Below are positions 25,934-34,867 of a stretch of 64,000 nt of DNA, piece by piece. The notes beneath the pieces are model-generated. The model saw only the letters and a program-made list of their open reading frames with translations. It had not been told where the DNA came from and searched no databases. Position numbers and translations under genes: made by a program. How positions within the stretch are numbered: position 1 is the first letter of the stretch; the number at the start of each line of letters is the position of its first letter. This stretch comes from JABSSA01 sp039975755 (lineage in GTDB: Bacteria; Pseudomonadota; Alphaproteobacteria; Rhodobacterales; Rhodobacteraceae), in contig JBDWGM010000110.1 of NCBI GenBank assembly GCA_039975755.1, forward strand, positions 1 to 64,000, in the 5' to 3' direction.

Positions 25934-26947
25934 ATGGTAGCAAGAACCTTTTTTGCGTTTGATAACGACGCGCTGCTCGACAACACGACAGGCAATGGGA
26001 TCATCAACAATTCGGCTACTCCGGATGGGAGAACCTTCGTCTACAGCAGTGGTGACGGTGTTGAAGTTACGCTCGATGACACTGCCGGCGACATGGATAC
26101 TTTTGAGGACGGCGCCGCCGCCGGTCATGTTATCACAGATGGCGGCGGGCTTGTTGCCAACGGCCAGACAGTCGAATCCGAGTCAGTGATTGAGCTCCGA
26201 GCGTTGGACGTCAACGGAGACGAAGTTGGCCCAACGATTACCATTTATGTTTTCTCGCAAGGTGGGGTTACTGGTGATGTTTGGGGCTTTTCTTCAGACG
26301 GGGAATTAGTTGACGGTACGACTTATGTCAAAACTGGCGGCAGCAATGCCGGTAGCTCAGTCTACGATGATTTTATAGCGTGTTTTGCCGAAGGCACACG
26401 AGTCAAATCGCGGGATGGCTTTGTGCGCGTCGAAGACATTGAGGTCGGGCAAATGCTCTGGACCCAGGACGCGGGATATCAGCCTGTCAAATGGACGTCT
26501 TCGGCCACCGTCGAAGGCAAGGGTAACTTTGCTCCTGTTGTCTTTGCTCCGGGGTCTGTCGGAAATGCCGAAGAGTTGATCGTGTCCCAACAGCATCGTA
26601 TGTGGTTGTCAGATCCATCCCTCGAGCTGTTATTTGACGCGCCTGATATCTTTGTGCCGGCCAAACATCTCGTTGGCTTGCCCGGCGTGGAATTGCGTCC
26701 GACAGAACAAATCACATACTGCCATTTCATGTTCGACAAGCATCACGTCGTACTTGCCAATGGTGCGCTGAGCGAGAGCTTTTTCCTTGGTGATTCAGCT
26801 CTCAGTACATTGGAAAGCAACGCAAAAATTGAATTGCTGTCGCTGTTTCCGTCACTGCGCGAAGGTATCGACTCATTTGGCGGTACATCCGCAATGACAT
26901 TGAATGCGAAAGAAGCAAAAGTTCTGCGTGCAGCGTTAGCGGCGTAG
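25934..26947 (+). CDS. Hint-domain (Hedgehog/intein-like) protein
   Basis: 337 residues. The N-terminal half (about 1-150) is acidic, Asp/Gly-rich and repeat-poor, with no signal peptide. The Hint domain starts at IACFAEGTRVKSRDGFVRVEDIEVGQ: Cys at about residue 153 is the expected nucleophile, and SQQHRMWLSD and the C-terminal FMFDKHHVVLANGALSESF give the His residues. This matches the Hint_2 proteins frequent in roseobacters. There is no C-extein: about 70 residues remain after the HHV block. A self-cleaving surface or type I secreted protein is possible. Confidence 0.88.
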   Translation: MVARTFFAFDNDALLDNTTGNGIINNSATPDGRTFVYSSGDGVEVTLDDTAGDMDTFEDGAAAGHVITDGGGLVANGQTVESESVIELRALDVNGDEVGPTITIYVFSQGGVTGDVWGFSSDGELVDGTTYVKTGGSNAGSSVYDDFIACFAEGTRVKSRDGFVRVEDIEVGQMLWTQDAGYQPVKWTSSATVEGKGNFAPVVFAPGSVGNAEELIVSQQHRMWLSDPSLELLFDAPDIFVPAKHLVGLPGVELRPTEQITYCHFMFDKHHVVLANGALSESFFLGDSALSTLESNAKIELLSLFPSLREGIDSFGGTSAMTLNAKEAKVLRAALAA

Positions 26948-27178
26948 TCAGAAAAAGCTTCACGTTCCCCCGCCCAATTTCTTGGCTCAAGATCGACGCG
27001 CTTGTTTAGTGCGCCGGTCTAGCGTGCGTGGGAATACGTCTCGTTTGGAACAAGAAGGTCATCCGCTCACAGCGTCAAATCAGTGCTCTGATCATCCGTT
27101 TCAGGCGGATGGGGCAGGCATACGGATCGGGGCAAGCCCTTGCACAGGGGTTGACGGTTTTAAAATCCACCGAAGATC
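26948..27178. other. Short gap after the Hint gene
   Basis: 231 bases without a supported gene; together with the terminator and the following bases it makes a 336-base space between convergent genes. Confidence 0.4.
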
Positions 27179-27210
27179 AAAAAATGGGCCGCCCAAAACG
27201 AGCGGCCCAT
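27179..27210 (-). terminator. Rho-independent terminator of the DUF3179 gene
   Basis: ATGGGCCGC (27184-27192) and GCGGCCCAT (27202-27210) form a perfect 9-bp stem with a 9-nt loop. On the minus strand it is followed by TTTTTT (27184-27179 complement). It lies 74 nt past the stop codon of the DUF3179 gene. Confidence 0.88.
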
Positions 27211-27283
27211 CTCAATCATCTCTCATCCGATCCTTAGAACCTAGGATGTCCCTTGTGGGCACGCAGGTGCCCACAGAAGCGCA

Positions 27284-28666
27284 TTACTGCGTCCACAACT
27301 CCGTTTCGGGATGGAATTGGGACCAAGCGAACCAAAACGCCTGGTGGCTTCCCAGATCAGACCCATCTGCATCGACGGCTCTGATCCCGCCCGCGTCAAG
27401 CTCTAAACGTACGTTTTCGAATGCGATCTCATCGCCGCGTTTCAGCGCCACAAAAGCTGTGCTTCTTTGAAAGGCGACCGGTCGACCCGATGCAGTCACG
27501 ACCCCAATGATATCTTCATGTACGGACAACCGTGGATCGACATTCCCAACAGGGAAAATCGGACCATTGGCGTCGCGCCCATTCCGAAAATCTGGATCAC
27601 GCCCAAGCGCATATCGTTCAAGCAGAACAGTTGTTTCAGGATGTTCCTTTTTCCAGGTGCCCCAATCCGTCGTAATCACGGTTGCCTGTTCAAGCTGCAC
27701 TTTCTTTTCGGCCAATGGACCCGTCACAGCATGACCCAAAAACGTATCAAAGACCGAATACGTCTGCAGATCGTACATCACCTTATTCGACCGGCTCAGC
27801 AATCCAGACGTGCGCAAGATCGGGCGTTCAATACCGACAGCCAGACCATCAGTGAAATATGCCTGTGCAGCACCGCACAAGGTGCAATACGGAATACCAA
27901 GATCGCGCCCGCCAAGGGTATCATTCACCATCTCGCGCACTTCCATGATGCGGCGAGGGTAGGCGCGGTATTCACCGTTCACTTCGACACCAAAAACAAT
28001 GTCATCATCTTTCAGCCATGTCGCATCTTCGGCGCTGCTGACCTCTGGATTATCGGCGGCGGGGATGCAATTGCACCGGTCGTCCGTCGTGTCATAGGGG
28101 CGATCATCGATCAGAACGCCACCCCATGACACGATGCGCCAATCGATATCCCCTTCGACAAAGATCTTTTCCCACCCCGGAACAATGCCTGTGAAAATGG
28201 CGCGCTTGGTCTTGAGATAATCCGGAGGGGCCGGAATATCCCAAGCCAGCAGGTGATCTGTGACATTGCCCCAGCTGTTTTCAAACCGAAACTCTTTCCC
28301 AAGAAGCTCAGACGCCGCGTTTGTGAGCGCTTCGTTCAGTTGTGTCGAGGACGCAAACCGCATCATATCGCTGATCAGCCAGACCAATCGCGGATCTTTG
28401 GATTGAGCGATCTCGACCAAGGCAAGCTGTTGATTTTCATCCCAAGTGGAAAACGCCACACTGTCGACAAACGCAACGCGCACAGCGAATTGCATGGCCG
28501 CGGAAAGAGGCCCCTCTGGGACTGCCGGAGGCGATCCGAATTCATCCGTCACATAGCTGGGCAATGAGTCCGAGCTTTGCGCGTGCACTCCGACTGAGAA
28601 GAGCAGGCCAGCCGACAGAAACAGCGCCAAGGTTAGTGAGCGGAGAAGCATGCTAGGTATCTTCAC
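27284..28666 (-). CDS. DUF3179 domain secreted protein
   Basis: 460 residues from a GTG at 28666 (AAGGAT ribosome site); an ATG at 28651 is the alternative. Either start gives a signal peptide ending near GVHAQS. DUF3179 marks are AYPRRIMEVREMVNDTLGG, GIPYCTLCGAAQAYF with a C-x-x-C pair, and SGLLSRSNKVMYDLQTYSVFDTF. The CxxC and following His-poor sheet suggest a metal or redox site in the periplasm, but no function is known for the family. Monocistronic, with a strong terminator downstream. Confidence 0.88.
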   Translation of the reverse strand: MKIPSMLLRSLTLALFLSAGLLFSVGVHAQSSDSLPSYVTDEFGSPPAVPEGPLSAAMQFAVRVAFVDSVAFSTWDENQQLALVEIAQSKDPRLVWLISDMMRFASSTQLNEALTNAASELLGKEFRFENSWGNVTDHLLAWDIPAPPDYLKTKRAIFTGIVPGWEKIFVEGDIDWRIVSWGGVLIDDRPYDTTDDRCNCIPAADNPEVSSAEDATWLKDDDIVFGVEVNGEYRAYPRRIMEVREMVNDTLGGRDLGIPYCTLCGAAQAYFTDGLAVGIERPILRTSGLLSRSNKVMYDLQTYSVFDTFLGHAVTGPLAEKKVQLEQATVITTDWGTWKKEHPETTVLLERYALGRDPDFRNGRDANGPIFPVGNVDPRLSVHEDIIGVVTASGRPVAFQRSTAFVALKRGDEIAFENVRLELDAGGIRAVDADGSDLGSHQAFWFAWSQFHPETELWTQ

Positions 28667-28963
28667 TGTGGCCGATCCTTCATCTTTGACAATTCCAAAA
28701 TCGCGCTCGTTCGAGGGGCATATCATCCTGCGCGCAAGCACACAGACAGCACCGCCTCCCGCCAAGCGCTCAGGCTCAACTTACGTCAAACGAGTATCGG
28801 TTGGACAACGACATCTCATCACGTTTGTATCAGTAATCCTGCAAGGATTGACCGTGTCCGAAACGGACCCGCCATTCCGCACAATCTGTATCGAGGTCAG
28901 CAATGCGGACTTTTGAGGACCCGTCCGGAACCGCAAAAGAGCGTCACTCACTGTAACGGATAG

Positions 28964-29731
28964 CTACTTTTGGGGAGGTTTTTGAAACCTAATACCGCCT
29001 ACGTTTTTCGAAGGTTCCAATTGTCGAAGCAAAGTCTGTTGCTGCACCGGATTTACGAACCTAAATATCCCATCTTCTCGCAAGACCGCCAAGATAGCCG
29101 GATTATCAAGGTCTGGCTCAAGGTGCTTGATCGTATGAAGTGTATTCCCGAACAAGAGCAGTGGTACCATGGACGGCGCCCTAAACAAAGCAAAGGGTCC
29201 TGTTAGGCCTTCGTCACCGTATGTCGCGGCGAAGGATTCGAGCTGCACCATCTTTTCTTCCAGCTCGAGCACCAATTGGTTTTCCGATCCTGATGACGTC
29301 GTTTGCTTGCGGGCTTCTTCAAGTGCGATCAGATACCTTTCCCGCATTGTGTCGCTAAGAACGTCCATTGTTCTTAACTCACTGTCTGTTCGCAAAAGAC
29401 CTGCCAAAGCAGCGAGTTTTTCTGGAGTGTAGACGGAAAGATACTTTTCCGCGGTTCGTGCCAGAATGCGGTCAATGTAATGCGCAACGTCATCATCAGG
29501 GATTAAGTCAATGAACCGTTCCCTATCGATTAGGTCGATTCCGAGTTCCGAGAGAGGGCGGTAGTAAACGGTTACGAGAGCGTCTTTAATCTGCTCTTCT
29601 AACGCTTCTAGCTCGGCTGGTTCGAAGTACCGCTGAGCGGCGTATGCAGCATCAGCTTCAGGTGTTGCCAACACAACGTTGCCGCCGAGCAAACATACGG
29701 CGAGGAAAAATAGCTTCAAACAAACTCTCAT
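28964..29731 (-). CDS. Secreted protein of unknown function (DUF2059-like)
   Basis: 255 residues from ATG 29731, giving a signal peptide (MRVCLKLFFLAVCLLGG, cleavage near VLATPE). The mature part is helical and charged: a tandem helix repeat in residues 40-110 with AEKYLSVYTPEKLAALAGLLRTDSELRTM is like DUF2059 proteins, whose helices have a D/E-F-L-S-P-E pattern. The C-terminal half has PSMVPLLLFGNTLHTIKHL, no second membrane segment is sure. Alone between DUF3179 gene and the TTT operon. Family assignment is weak. Confidence 0.6.
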   Translation of the reverse strand: MRVCLKLFFLAVCLLGGNVVLATPEADAAYAAQRYFEPAELEALEEQIKDALVTVYYRPLSELGIDLIDRERFIDLIPDDDVAHYIDRILARTAEKYLSVYTPEKLAALAGLLRTDSELRTMDVLSDTMRERYLIALEEARKQTTSSGSENQLVLELEEKMVQLESFAATYGDEGLTGPFALFRAPSMVPLLLFGNTLHTIKHLEPDLDNPAILAVLREDGIFRFVNPVQQQTLLRQLEPSKNVGGIRFQKPPQK

Positions 29732-30310
29732 AGAATGACGACCCAAATTAAACCGAAACTGGTCTAAGCAAGGTCATAGCTTATGAGAGGTTTGCGGCCT
29801 TTTTTTGACAATGCGCGCCTGTGTAAAAAATTTGTTCACTTCACGCCCGCAAATTCAACTTTTGCGAGATGCGGCATTTCGGTTGTTTTGGGTTCGAAGG
29901 AGACGAAGGGAGAAGCTCTTTTCGTATATCCGGCAATCCATTCGATCAAAGGATGAATCCAGAAACGTCGGTTTAGCCGGACATTTACAAGGGCTTTTAA
30001 GGGAGGAAATCGATCAAGTATGAAGGTCGTGGATCTGCACCGGTAGCACTAGGCCAATTTGCCTGAAGAGTGCTGATGACAGCCTGCAAGCCCAAGGCAA
30101 GTCGCCGAAAAACGCAGACCCTGCCATCCTGCCGGATCGCCGCCATTGGGGCAGGGCCACAGGTTCGTGACTTTCATATAACTAGACAGAACGAAAATGT
30201 TGCCCTAGCGTTTTGGTGTACGGGGCATAATCTTGATGTGATCAAGCGTGTTGAATCCCCGCATAAAAGCTGCATGCGAAAATGTGCATCGCTCGTTTGG
30301 GAGGACGAAA
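29732..30310. other. Divergent control region upstream of the TTT operon
   Basis: 579 bases. It must carry the promoters for the secreted-protein gene and for tctC and the catabolic genes behind it. No regulator gene is present here. GGGAGG at 30299-30304 is the tctC ribosome site. Confidence 0.5.
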
Positions 30311-31324
30311 ATGAATAGAGTTTTTGGAACGTTGGTTTTTGCCGCAACGGTTATGGCTGGTGGTACGGCGTTTGCATTTGAATGCAAACGAGGGGAAGCA
30401 AGTTTTGATAAGCCGGGTGGATTTCCAGAGCGCGCGCTGACGATGGTTGTGCCGTACGGCCCTGCCGGTGGCTCCGGCCAGGTGGCTGCCGCGATGGCAG
30501 AGGCCGTGACCGAATTGACCGGCATTCCGATAAACCGCGACCACAAGCCCGGCGGGTCCGGCACCGTTGGTATGACGGCCTATATGGCCGCCCCTGCGGA
30601 TGGCTACAATGTGCTTGAGCATATCGATGACGCGTCCTCCGCGCATGCACTGGACAGTTCGGTTCCAAACCCGGCTGAAAACTTGATCCCACTGGTGACA
30701 AGCCAGGTAACGTTCAGCCAGATCTATATCCGCACCAACGAAACACGCTTCAACGACTGGGCTACCTTCGTGGAATGGGTCAAGGCGCAGGACGGCAAGG
30801 CGACCATCGCCAACGTGTCTAAAGAAGGCTCGATGGAGCGGGTGACGATGAAGTTCATCACCGACGCGACTGGCATGACCATCCAGCAAATCTCGTTTGA
30901 CAAAGGCGCACCGCGTTATGGTGCATTGCTTGGTGGTCAAGTCGATGCACTGTTCGAACAGCCGGGCGACGTGCGCAACTTTCTGGATGCGGGCCAGTTC
31001 AAGCCGGTCTTGACGATCTTTGACGAACGCCCGGATGTGTTTGCAGATACGCCGACGCACCGCGAGATGGGCATGGACTTTGATCCGTTGCTGCGATTCC
31101 GTGGGTTTTATGTACATGCGGATGCCCCAGCTGAGCGTGTTGAATGGCTGAAATGGGCGTTCCAGCGCGGCTATTGTGAAGACAGCTATCAGGCGTACAA
31201 TGAAAGCAAATTCATGACCGTCATTGACAGCTATCGCGACACCGATGGGTCCAAAGAGCTTATCGCGCGCTCAATTGACCAGTATCGTGACGTCTATAAG
31301 GCCATGGGTCTGGACGTAAAATAA
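30311..31324 (+). CDS. tctC: TTT-family (TctC/Bug) solute-binding protein
   Basis: 337 residues from ATG 30311 with GGGAGG 6 nt upstream. Signal peptide ends at TAFAFE. Family marks: FPERALTMVVPYGPAGGSGQVA at the cleft, NRDHKPGGSGTVGMTAYMAAPADGYN and GGQVDALFEQPGDVRNF. Bug proteins bind carboxylates through two water-bridged sites. It is the first gene of tctC-tctB-tctA-aldehyde dehydrogenase-CoA ligase, so the likely cargo is the acid that the ligase activates, possibly sulfoacetate. Gene symbol denotes family, not citrate specificity. Confidence 0.92.
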   Translation: MNRVFGTLVFAATVMAGGTAFAFECKRGEASFDKPGGFPERALTMVVPYGPAGGSGQVAAAMAEAVTELTGIPINRDHKPGGSGTVGMTAYMAAPADGYNVLEHIDDASSAHALDSSVPNPAENLIPLVTSQVTFSQIYIRTNETRFNDWATFVEWVKAQDGKATIANVSKEGSMERVTMKFITDATGMTIQQISFDKGAPRYGALLGGQVDALFEQPGDVRNFLDAGQFKPVLTIFDERPDVFADTPTHREMGMDFDPLLRFRGFYVHADAPAERVEWLKWAFQRGYCEDSYQAYNESKFMTVIDSYRDTDGSKELIARSIDQYRDVYKAMGLDVK

Positions 31325-31404
31325 CCCACCTTGTTGGATCAATGCGCGGGGCATGCGTGCCCTGCGCTATTTCCTGTTTCCTTATGGGCTTGGAGGGATG
31401 AGTA

Positions 31405-31953
31405 TTGGGACGTCTGACCCGCACCCATTTGATTGAAGCGGTAATCTTTCTGCTGATCGTCGCAGTGTTTTACGGCTTTACGTTCGAGTTCAATCAACCG
31501 ATCGAAATCTACCGCTTTGGGGCGACGGCATGGCCTCGTGTTGTGATTGGGCTGTTGTTGATCACCACACTGGGCAACATCTGGTTTCAGCGCAAGCACG
31601 GCTCAGCCGCACAAGGAACGATTGGACAAAAAGAAGAGGATGCGCCCGACTTTAGCGAGCCGGGCTCGTTGCCGAGGATGATTGCGGTGTTGCTGACCCC
31701 GCTTGTCTTTGCGTGGCTGCTTAAACCCATGGGCATCTACGCCAGCGCGCCGTTTTTTATTGCTGCCATTATCTGGCTGTTTGGCGAACGCCGCTGGAAA
31801 GCAATCTTTCTAATAACCGTTCTGATTTACATTTTGTTTATCGGGCTCTTTCTTGTGATCCTCAACGCGCCATTGCCACAGGGGAACACGTCCCCCTTTT
31901 ATGACGTCAGCGCATGGATTTTAAAGATGAACGCCAAGTTACAGGGGCTGTGA
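31405..31953 (+). CDS. tctB: TTT-family small permease subunit (TctB)
   Basis: 182 residues from a TTG at 31405, with GGAGGG seven bases upstream; an overlapping ATG at 31398 is in another frame. Four hydrophobic segments with PRVVIGLLLITTLGNIWFQ after the first are typical of the 4-TM TctB subunit. A polar loop with EEDAPDFSEPGSLPRM separates TM2 and TM3. tctA follows after 7 nt. It forms the membrane complex with TctA. Confidence 0.88.
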   Translation: MGRLTRTHLIEAVIFLLIVAVFYGFTFEFNQPIEIYRFGATAWPRVVIGLLLITTLGNIWFQRKHGSAAQGTIGQKEEDAPDFSEPGSLPRMIAVLLTPLVFAWLLKPMGIYASAPFFIAAIIWLFGERRWKAIFLITVLIYILFIGLFLVILNAPLPQGNTSPFYDVSAWILKMNAKLQGL

Positions 31954-31960
31954 ACACACC

Positions 31961-33451
31961 ATGATCGACAACTTTTTGGCCGGATCTGCGGCCCTTTTCG
32001 GCGATCCGTTCACAATTGGCATCTTCGTTTTTGGGGTGATCGGCGGCATGTTATTTGGCGCCATTCCGGGCGTCAGCATGCTGACGCTTGCGGCGATTTT
32101 GCTGCCCTTTACCGCCGGGCTGGAACCGGCGCAGGGGGTGATGCTGTTTGCGGTGATCTACTGCACCGGCACGTATGGCGGCGCGATCACTGCGATCCTG
32201 TTTAACATCCCCGGATCGGCCGAAAACGCACCAACCGCGTTTGACGGCTATCCCATGACCCAAAACGGACAATCAGGCAAAGCGGTGGGCGCGGCTGTGC
32301 TGTGTTCCGCCATCGGTGGGATTGTCTCTGCTTTGGTGATGATGGCCGCGACCGAACCGCTGGCAAACTGGGCCATCCAAAATATTGGCCCACCTGAGAT
32401 TTTCGCCTTGGTCTTTTTCGGCCTCGCTGTGGCGTCGTCGGTCGGTGCGCGCACCATTTGGAAAGGCTGGATGTCAGTTTTGATCGGCCTCTTGATCGCC
32501 ACCATCGGCCAAGACCCGGTGGGCGGCATCAACCGTTACAATTTTGGCCTCACAGATCTGGCCGCCGGTATCGCCTTTGTGCCCGCCATCCTTGGCTTTT
32601 TCGCGGTCTCCGAAATCTTCGTTCAGGCCGAAAAGAAAGCTAGCGGCAAATACAAAGCGCCAAAAGTCTCCATGACATTCCCATCCTTCCTCGAACTGTG
32701 GCTGCATAAAATCGCAGTGGTCCGTTCGATTTTCGTGGGCTTCTTCTGCGGTATCCTGCCCGGCATCGGCGCAACACTCGCCGCCTTCATGAGCTATGGC
32801 GAAGCCGTGCGGTGGTCCAAAACCCCCGAAGAATTTGGCAAAGGCAAATTGGAAGGCGTCATATCCGCAGAGACGGCAAACAACGCCGCCACTGGTGCGG
32901 CAATGATCCCTTTGCTGGCCCTTGGTTTGCCGGGGGGCGCTCTGACCGCGATGATGGTTGCGGTATTCCAAATGCACGATTTGCAACCTGGACCGCTGGT
33001 GTTCATGCTCTCGCCTGATCTGATCTGGATCGTCTTTGCCGCGATGTTTTATGCCAATGTGTCGATCCTGTTGATCGGCTTGTTGGAAACCAAAACCATC
33101 CTCAATCTGCTGAAAATCCCGTTCCAGTTTCTGGCCCCGCTCATCCTGATGCTGGCCACCACAGGCGCCTATATCAGCCGCGGACTGGTGTTGGATGTGA
33201 TCGTGATGTTCCTTGCGGGCATTTTTGGCTATCTGCTGCGGCGGTCGGGCTTCTCGATACCGGGTATTGTGCTGGGCCTGATCCTAGGGCAAATCGGCGA
33301 ACAGAACTTTGCGCAAGGTATGCAGATGGTGCACTATGATTTGGGAACTTATTTCTCTCGTCCGATCTGCGCCATTTTGATCTTTGCCGGGTCGATGACG
33401 TTGATGTCCAGCATCTACCGCGCCTTTTCATCAACCAAGCAAAATGCGTAA
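31961..33451 (+). CDS. tctA: TTT-family large permease subunit (TctA)
   Basis: 496 residues, about twelve TM segments, normal TctA length. N-terminal GAIPGVSMLTLAAILLPFT and GTYGGAITAILFNIPGSAENAPTAFDGYP are the two signature blocks of TctA, thought to line the substrate path; a second GxxxGIGATLAAFMSYGEAVRWSK block repeats the pattern in the C-terminal half. It is followed 30 nt later by the aldehyde dehydrogenase gene, so transport and catabolism are one transcription unit. Confidence 0.94.
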   Translation: MIDNFLAGSAALFGDPFTIGIFVFGVIGGMLFGAIPGVSMLTLAAILLPFTAGLEPAQGVMLFAVIYCTGTYGGAITAILFNIPGSAENAPTAFDGYPMTQNGQSGKAVGAAVLCSAIGGIVSALVMMAATEPLANWAIQNIGPPEIFALVFFGLAVASSVGARTIWKGWMSVLIGLLIATIGQDPVGGINRYNFGLTDLAAGIAFVPAILGFFAVSEIFVQAEKKASGKYKAPKVSMTFPSFLELWLHKIAVVRSIFVGFFCGILPGIGATLAAFMSYGEAVRWSKTPEEFGKGKLEGVISAETANNAATGAAMIPLLALGLPGGALTAMMVAVFQMHDLQPGPLVFMLSPDLIWIVFAAMFYANVSILLIGLLETKTILNLLKIPFQFLAPLILMLATTGAYISRGLVLDVIVMFLAGIFGYLLRRSGFSIPGIVLGLILGQIGEQNFAQGMQMVHYDLGTYFSRPICAILIFAGSMTLMSSIYRAFSSTKQNA

Positions 33452-33481
33452 GTCGCGGGCAGATCACAGGAGGATTCGGGG

Positions 33482-34867
33482 TTGAGCGAAACCAGCATTG
33501 CCGAAATCGTCGCGCGTGCGCGCACCGCCCAATCGCGATACGAGGGGGACGGGTCGCAATCCCGCTATGACCGCGCCGCCCAAGCCGTCGCTTGGGCGAT
33601 TATGGAACCAACGCGCAATCGCGAGCTTGCCGAACTGGCCGTGGCGACCACAGGGCTTGGCAATGTGCCCGACAAGATCACCAAGAACCACCGCAAGACG
33701 CTGGGCCTGATGCGCGACATCAAAGATGCCGTGACCTTTGGTGTGATCTCGGACGACCCCGATACGGGCATCACCGAAATTGCCCGCGCCAAGGGCGTGG
33801 TTGGCGCAATTGTGCCCTCCACCAACCCCGCCGCGACGCCCGCCAACAACATCATCAACGCGCTCAAATGCGGAAATGCGATTGTGGTGGCCCCGTCTCC
33901 AAAGGGTCTGGCCTGCTCGGAAACGCTGATCGCCCATATCCATGCAGAATTCGTCAAAATCGGCGAAGACCCCGATTTGGTGCAGATGATCCCAGCTCCG
34001 GGCTCCAAGGAACGAACCCAAGCGCTGATGGAGGCCTGCGACATGATCGTCGCGACCGGCAGCCAAAACAATGTGCACCGCGCACAAACCGCCGGGACAC
34101 CCGCCGTTGCCGTGGGGGCGGGCAACGTCGCCGTGATCGTGGACGAAACCGCCGATCTTGACGCCGCAGCCGAAAAAATCCGCGCTTCCAAATGCTTTGA
34201 CAACGCCACCTCCTGCAGCTCTGAAAACGCGGCGGTGGTCGTGGACGCGGTCTATGACGCCTTCATCGCAGCCATGGCACGGGCCAATGGCGCGTTGGTC
34301 CAAGACGAAACCGCCTTGGTCGCAAAGCTTTGGCCCGACGGACATCTCAATCGATCCGTCATCGCCCAAGACGCCGACAAAATGATCGCAGCGCTGGACC
34401 TCGACGTGCCCACTGGCACCGAATTCATTGCTGTACCGACCTCCGGCATCGGTGACGCGCACCCGCTTTCCAGCGAAAAACTCAGCCGAGTGCTGGCGCT
34501 CTATCGGGCGTCCGATTTTGACCACGCCGTCGAAATCACCCGCGCCATTCAGCTCCATCAAGGGGCAGGGCACTCTGTCGGGTTGCATTCAACCATCGAC
34601 GACCGCGCCCATACGCTGGCCACGGGCATCCCGACAAGCCGCGTGATCGTCAATCAGGCCCATACCTTTGCCACAGGCGGCTCATTCAACAACGGCATGC
34701 CGTTTTCCCTGTCGATGGGCTGCGGCACATGGGGGGGCAACTCGGTCAATGACAACGTCAATTTCCGCCACTTCCTGCAATCCACCAAAATCGTCCGCGA
34801 AATCCCGGCCCGCGAACCAGCCCTCGATGATATCTTCGCGGATTACTGGAGCGTTGCGGGCCAATGA
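33482..34867 (+). CDS. sauS: CoA-acylating aldehyde dehydrogenase, probable sulfoacetaldehyde dehydrogenase
   Basis: 461 residues from a TTG at 33482, with AGGAGG upstream. It belongs to the short acylating aldehyde dehydrogenases (EutE/SauS group): FDNATSCSSENA places the catalytic Cys at residue 245, and GVVGAIVPSTNPAATPANNI and GAGNVAVIVD are the nucleotide and CoA regions. In Cupriavidus the SauS enzyme reduces sulfoacetyl-CoA to sulfoacetaldehyde. The stop overlaps the CoA ligase gene by 4 nt, matching the sauS-sauT pair. Other acyl-CoA substrates are possible; no xsc gene is in the window to settle it. Confidence 0.75.
   Translation: MSETSIAEIVARARTAQSRYEGDGSQSRYDRAAQAVAWAIMEPTRNRELAELAVATTGLGNVPDKITKNHRKTLGLMRDIKDAVTFGVISDDPDTGITEIARAKGVVGAIVPSTNPAATPANNIINALKCGNAIVVAPSPKGLACSETLIAHIHAEFVKIGEDPDLVQMIPAPGSKERTQALMEACDMIVATGSQNNVHRAQTAGTPAVAVGAGNVAVIVDETADLDAAAEKIRASKCFDNATSCSSENAAVVVDAVYDAFIAAMARANGALVQDETALVAKLWPDGHLNRSVIAQDADKMIAALDLDVPTGTEFIAVPTSGIGDAHPLSSEKLSRVLALYRASDFDHAVEITRAIQLHQGAGHSVGLHSTIDDRAHTLATGIPTSRVIVNQAHTFATGGSFNNGMPFSLSMGCGTWGGNSVNDNVNFRHFLQSTKIVREIPAREPALDDIFADYWSVAGQ

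Noticed and set aside
33464..34588. 374-codon open frame on minus with Gly/His-rich sequence
   Set aside because: Antisense of the aldehyde dehydrogenase gene; composition is the mirror of GC-rich codons.
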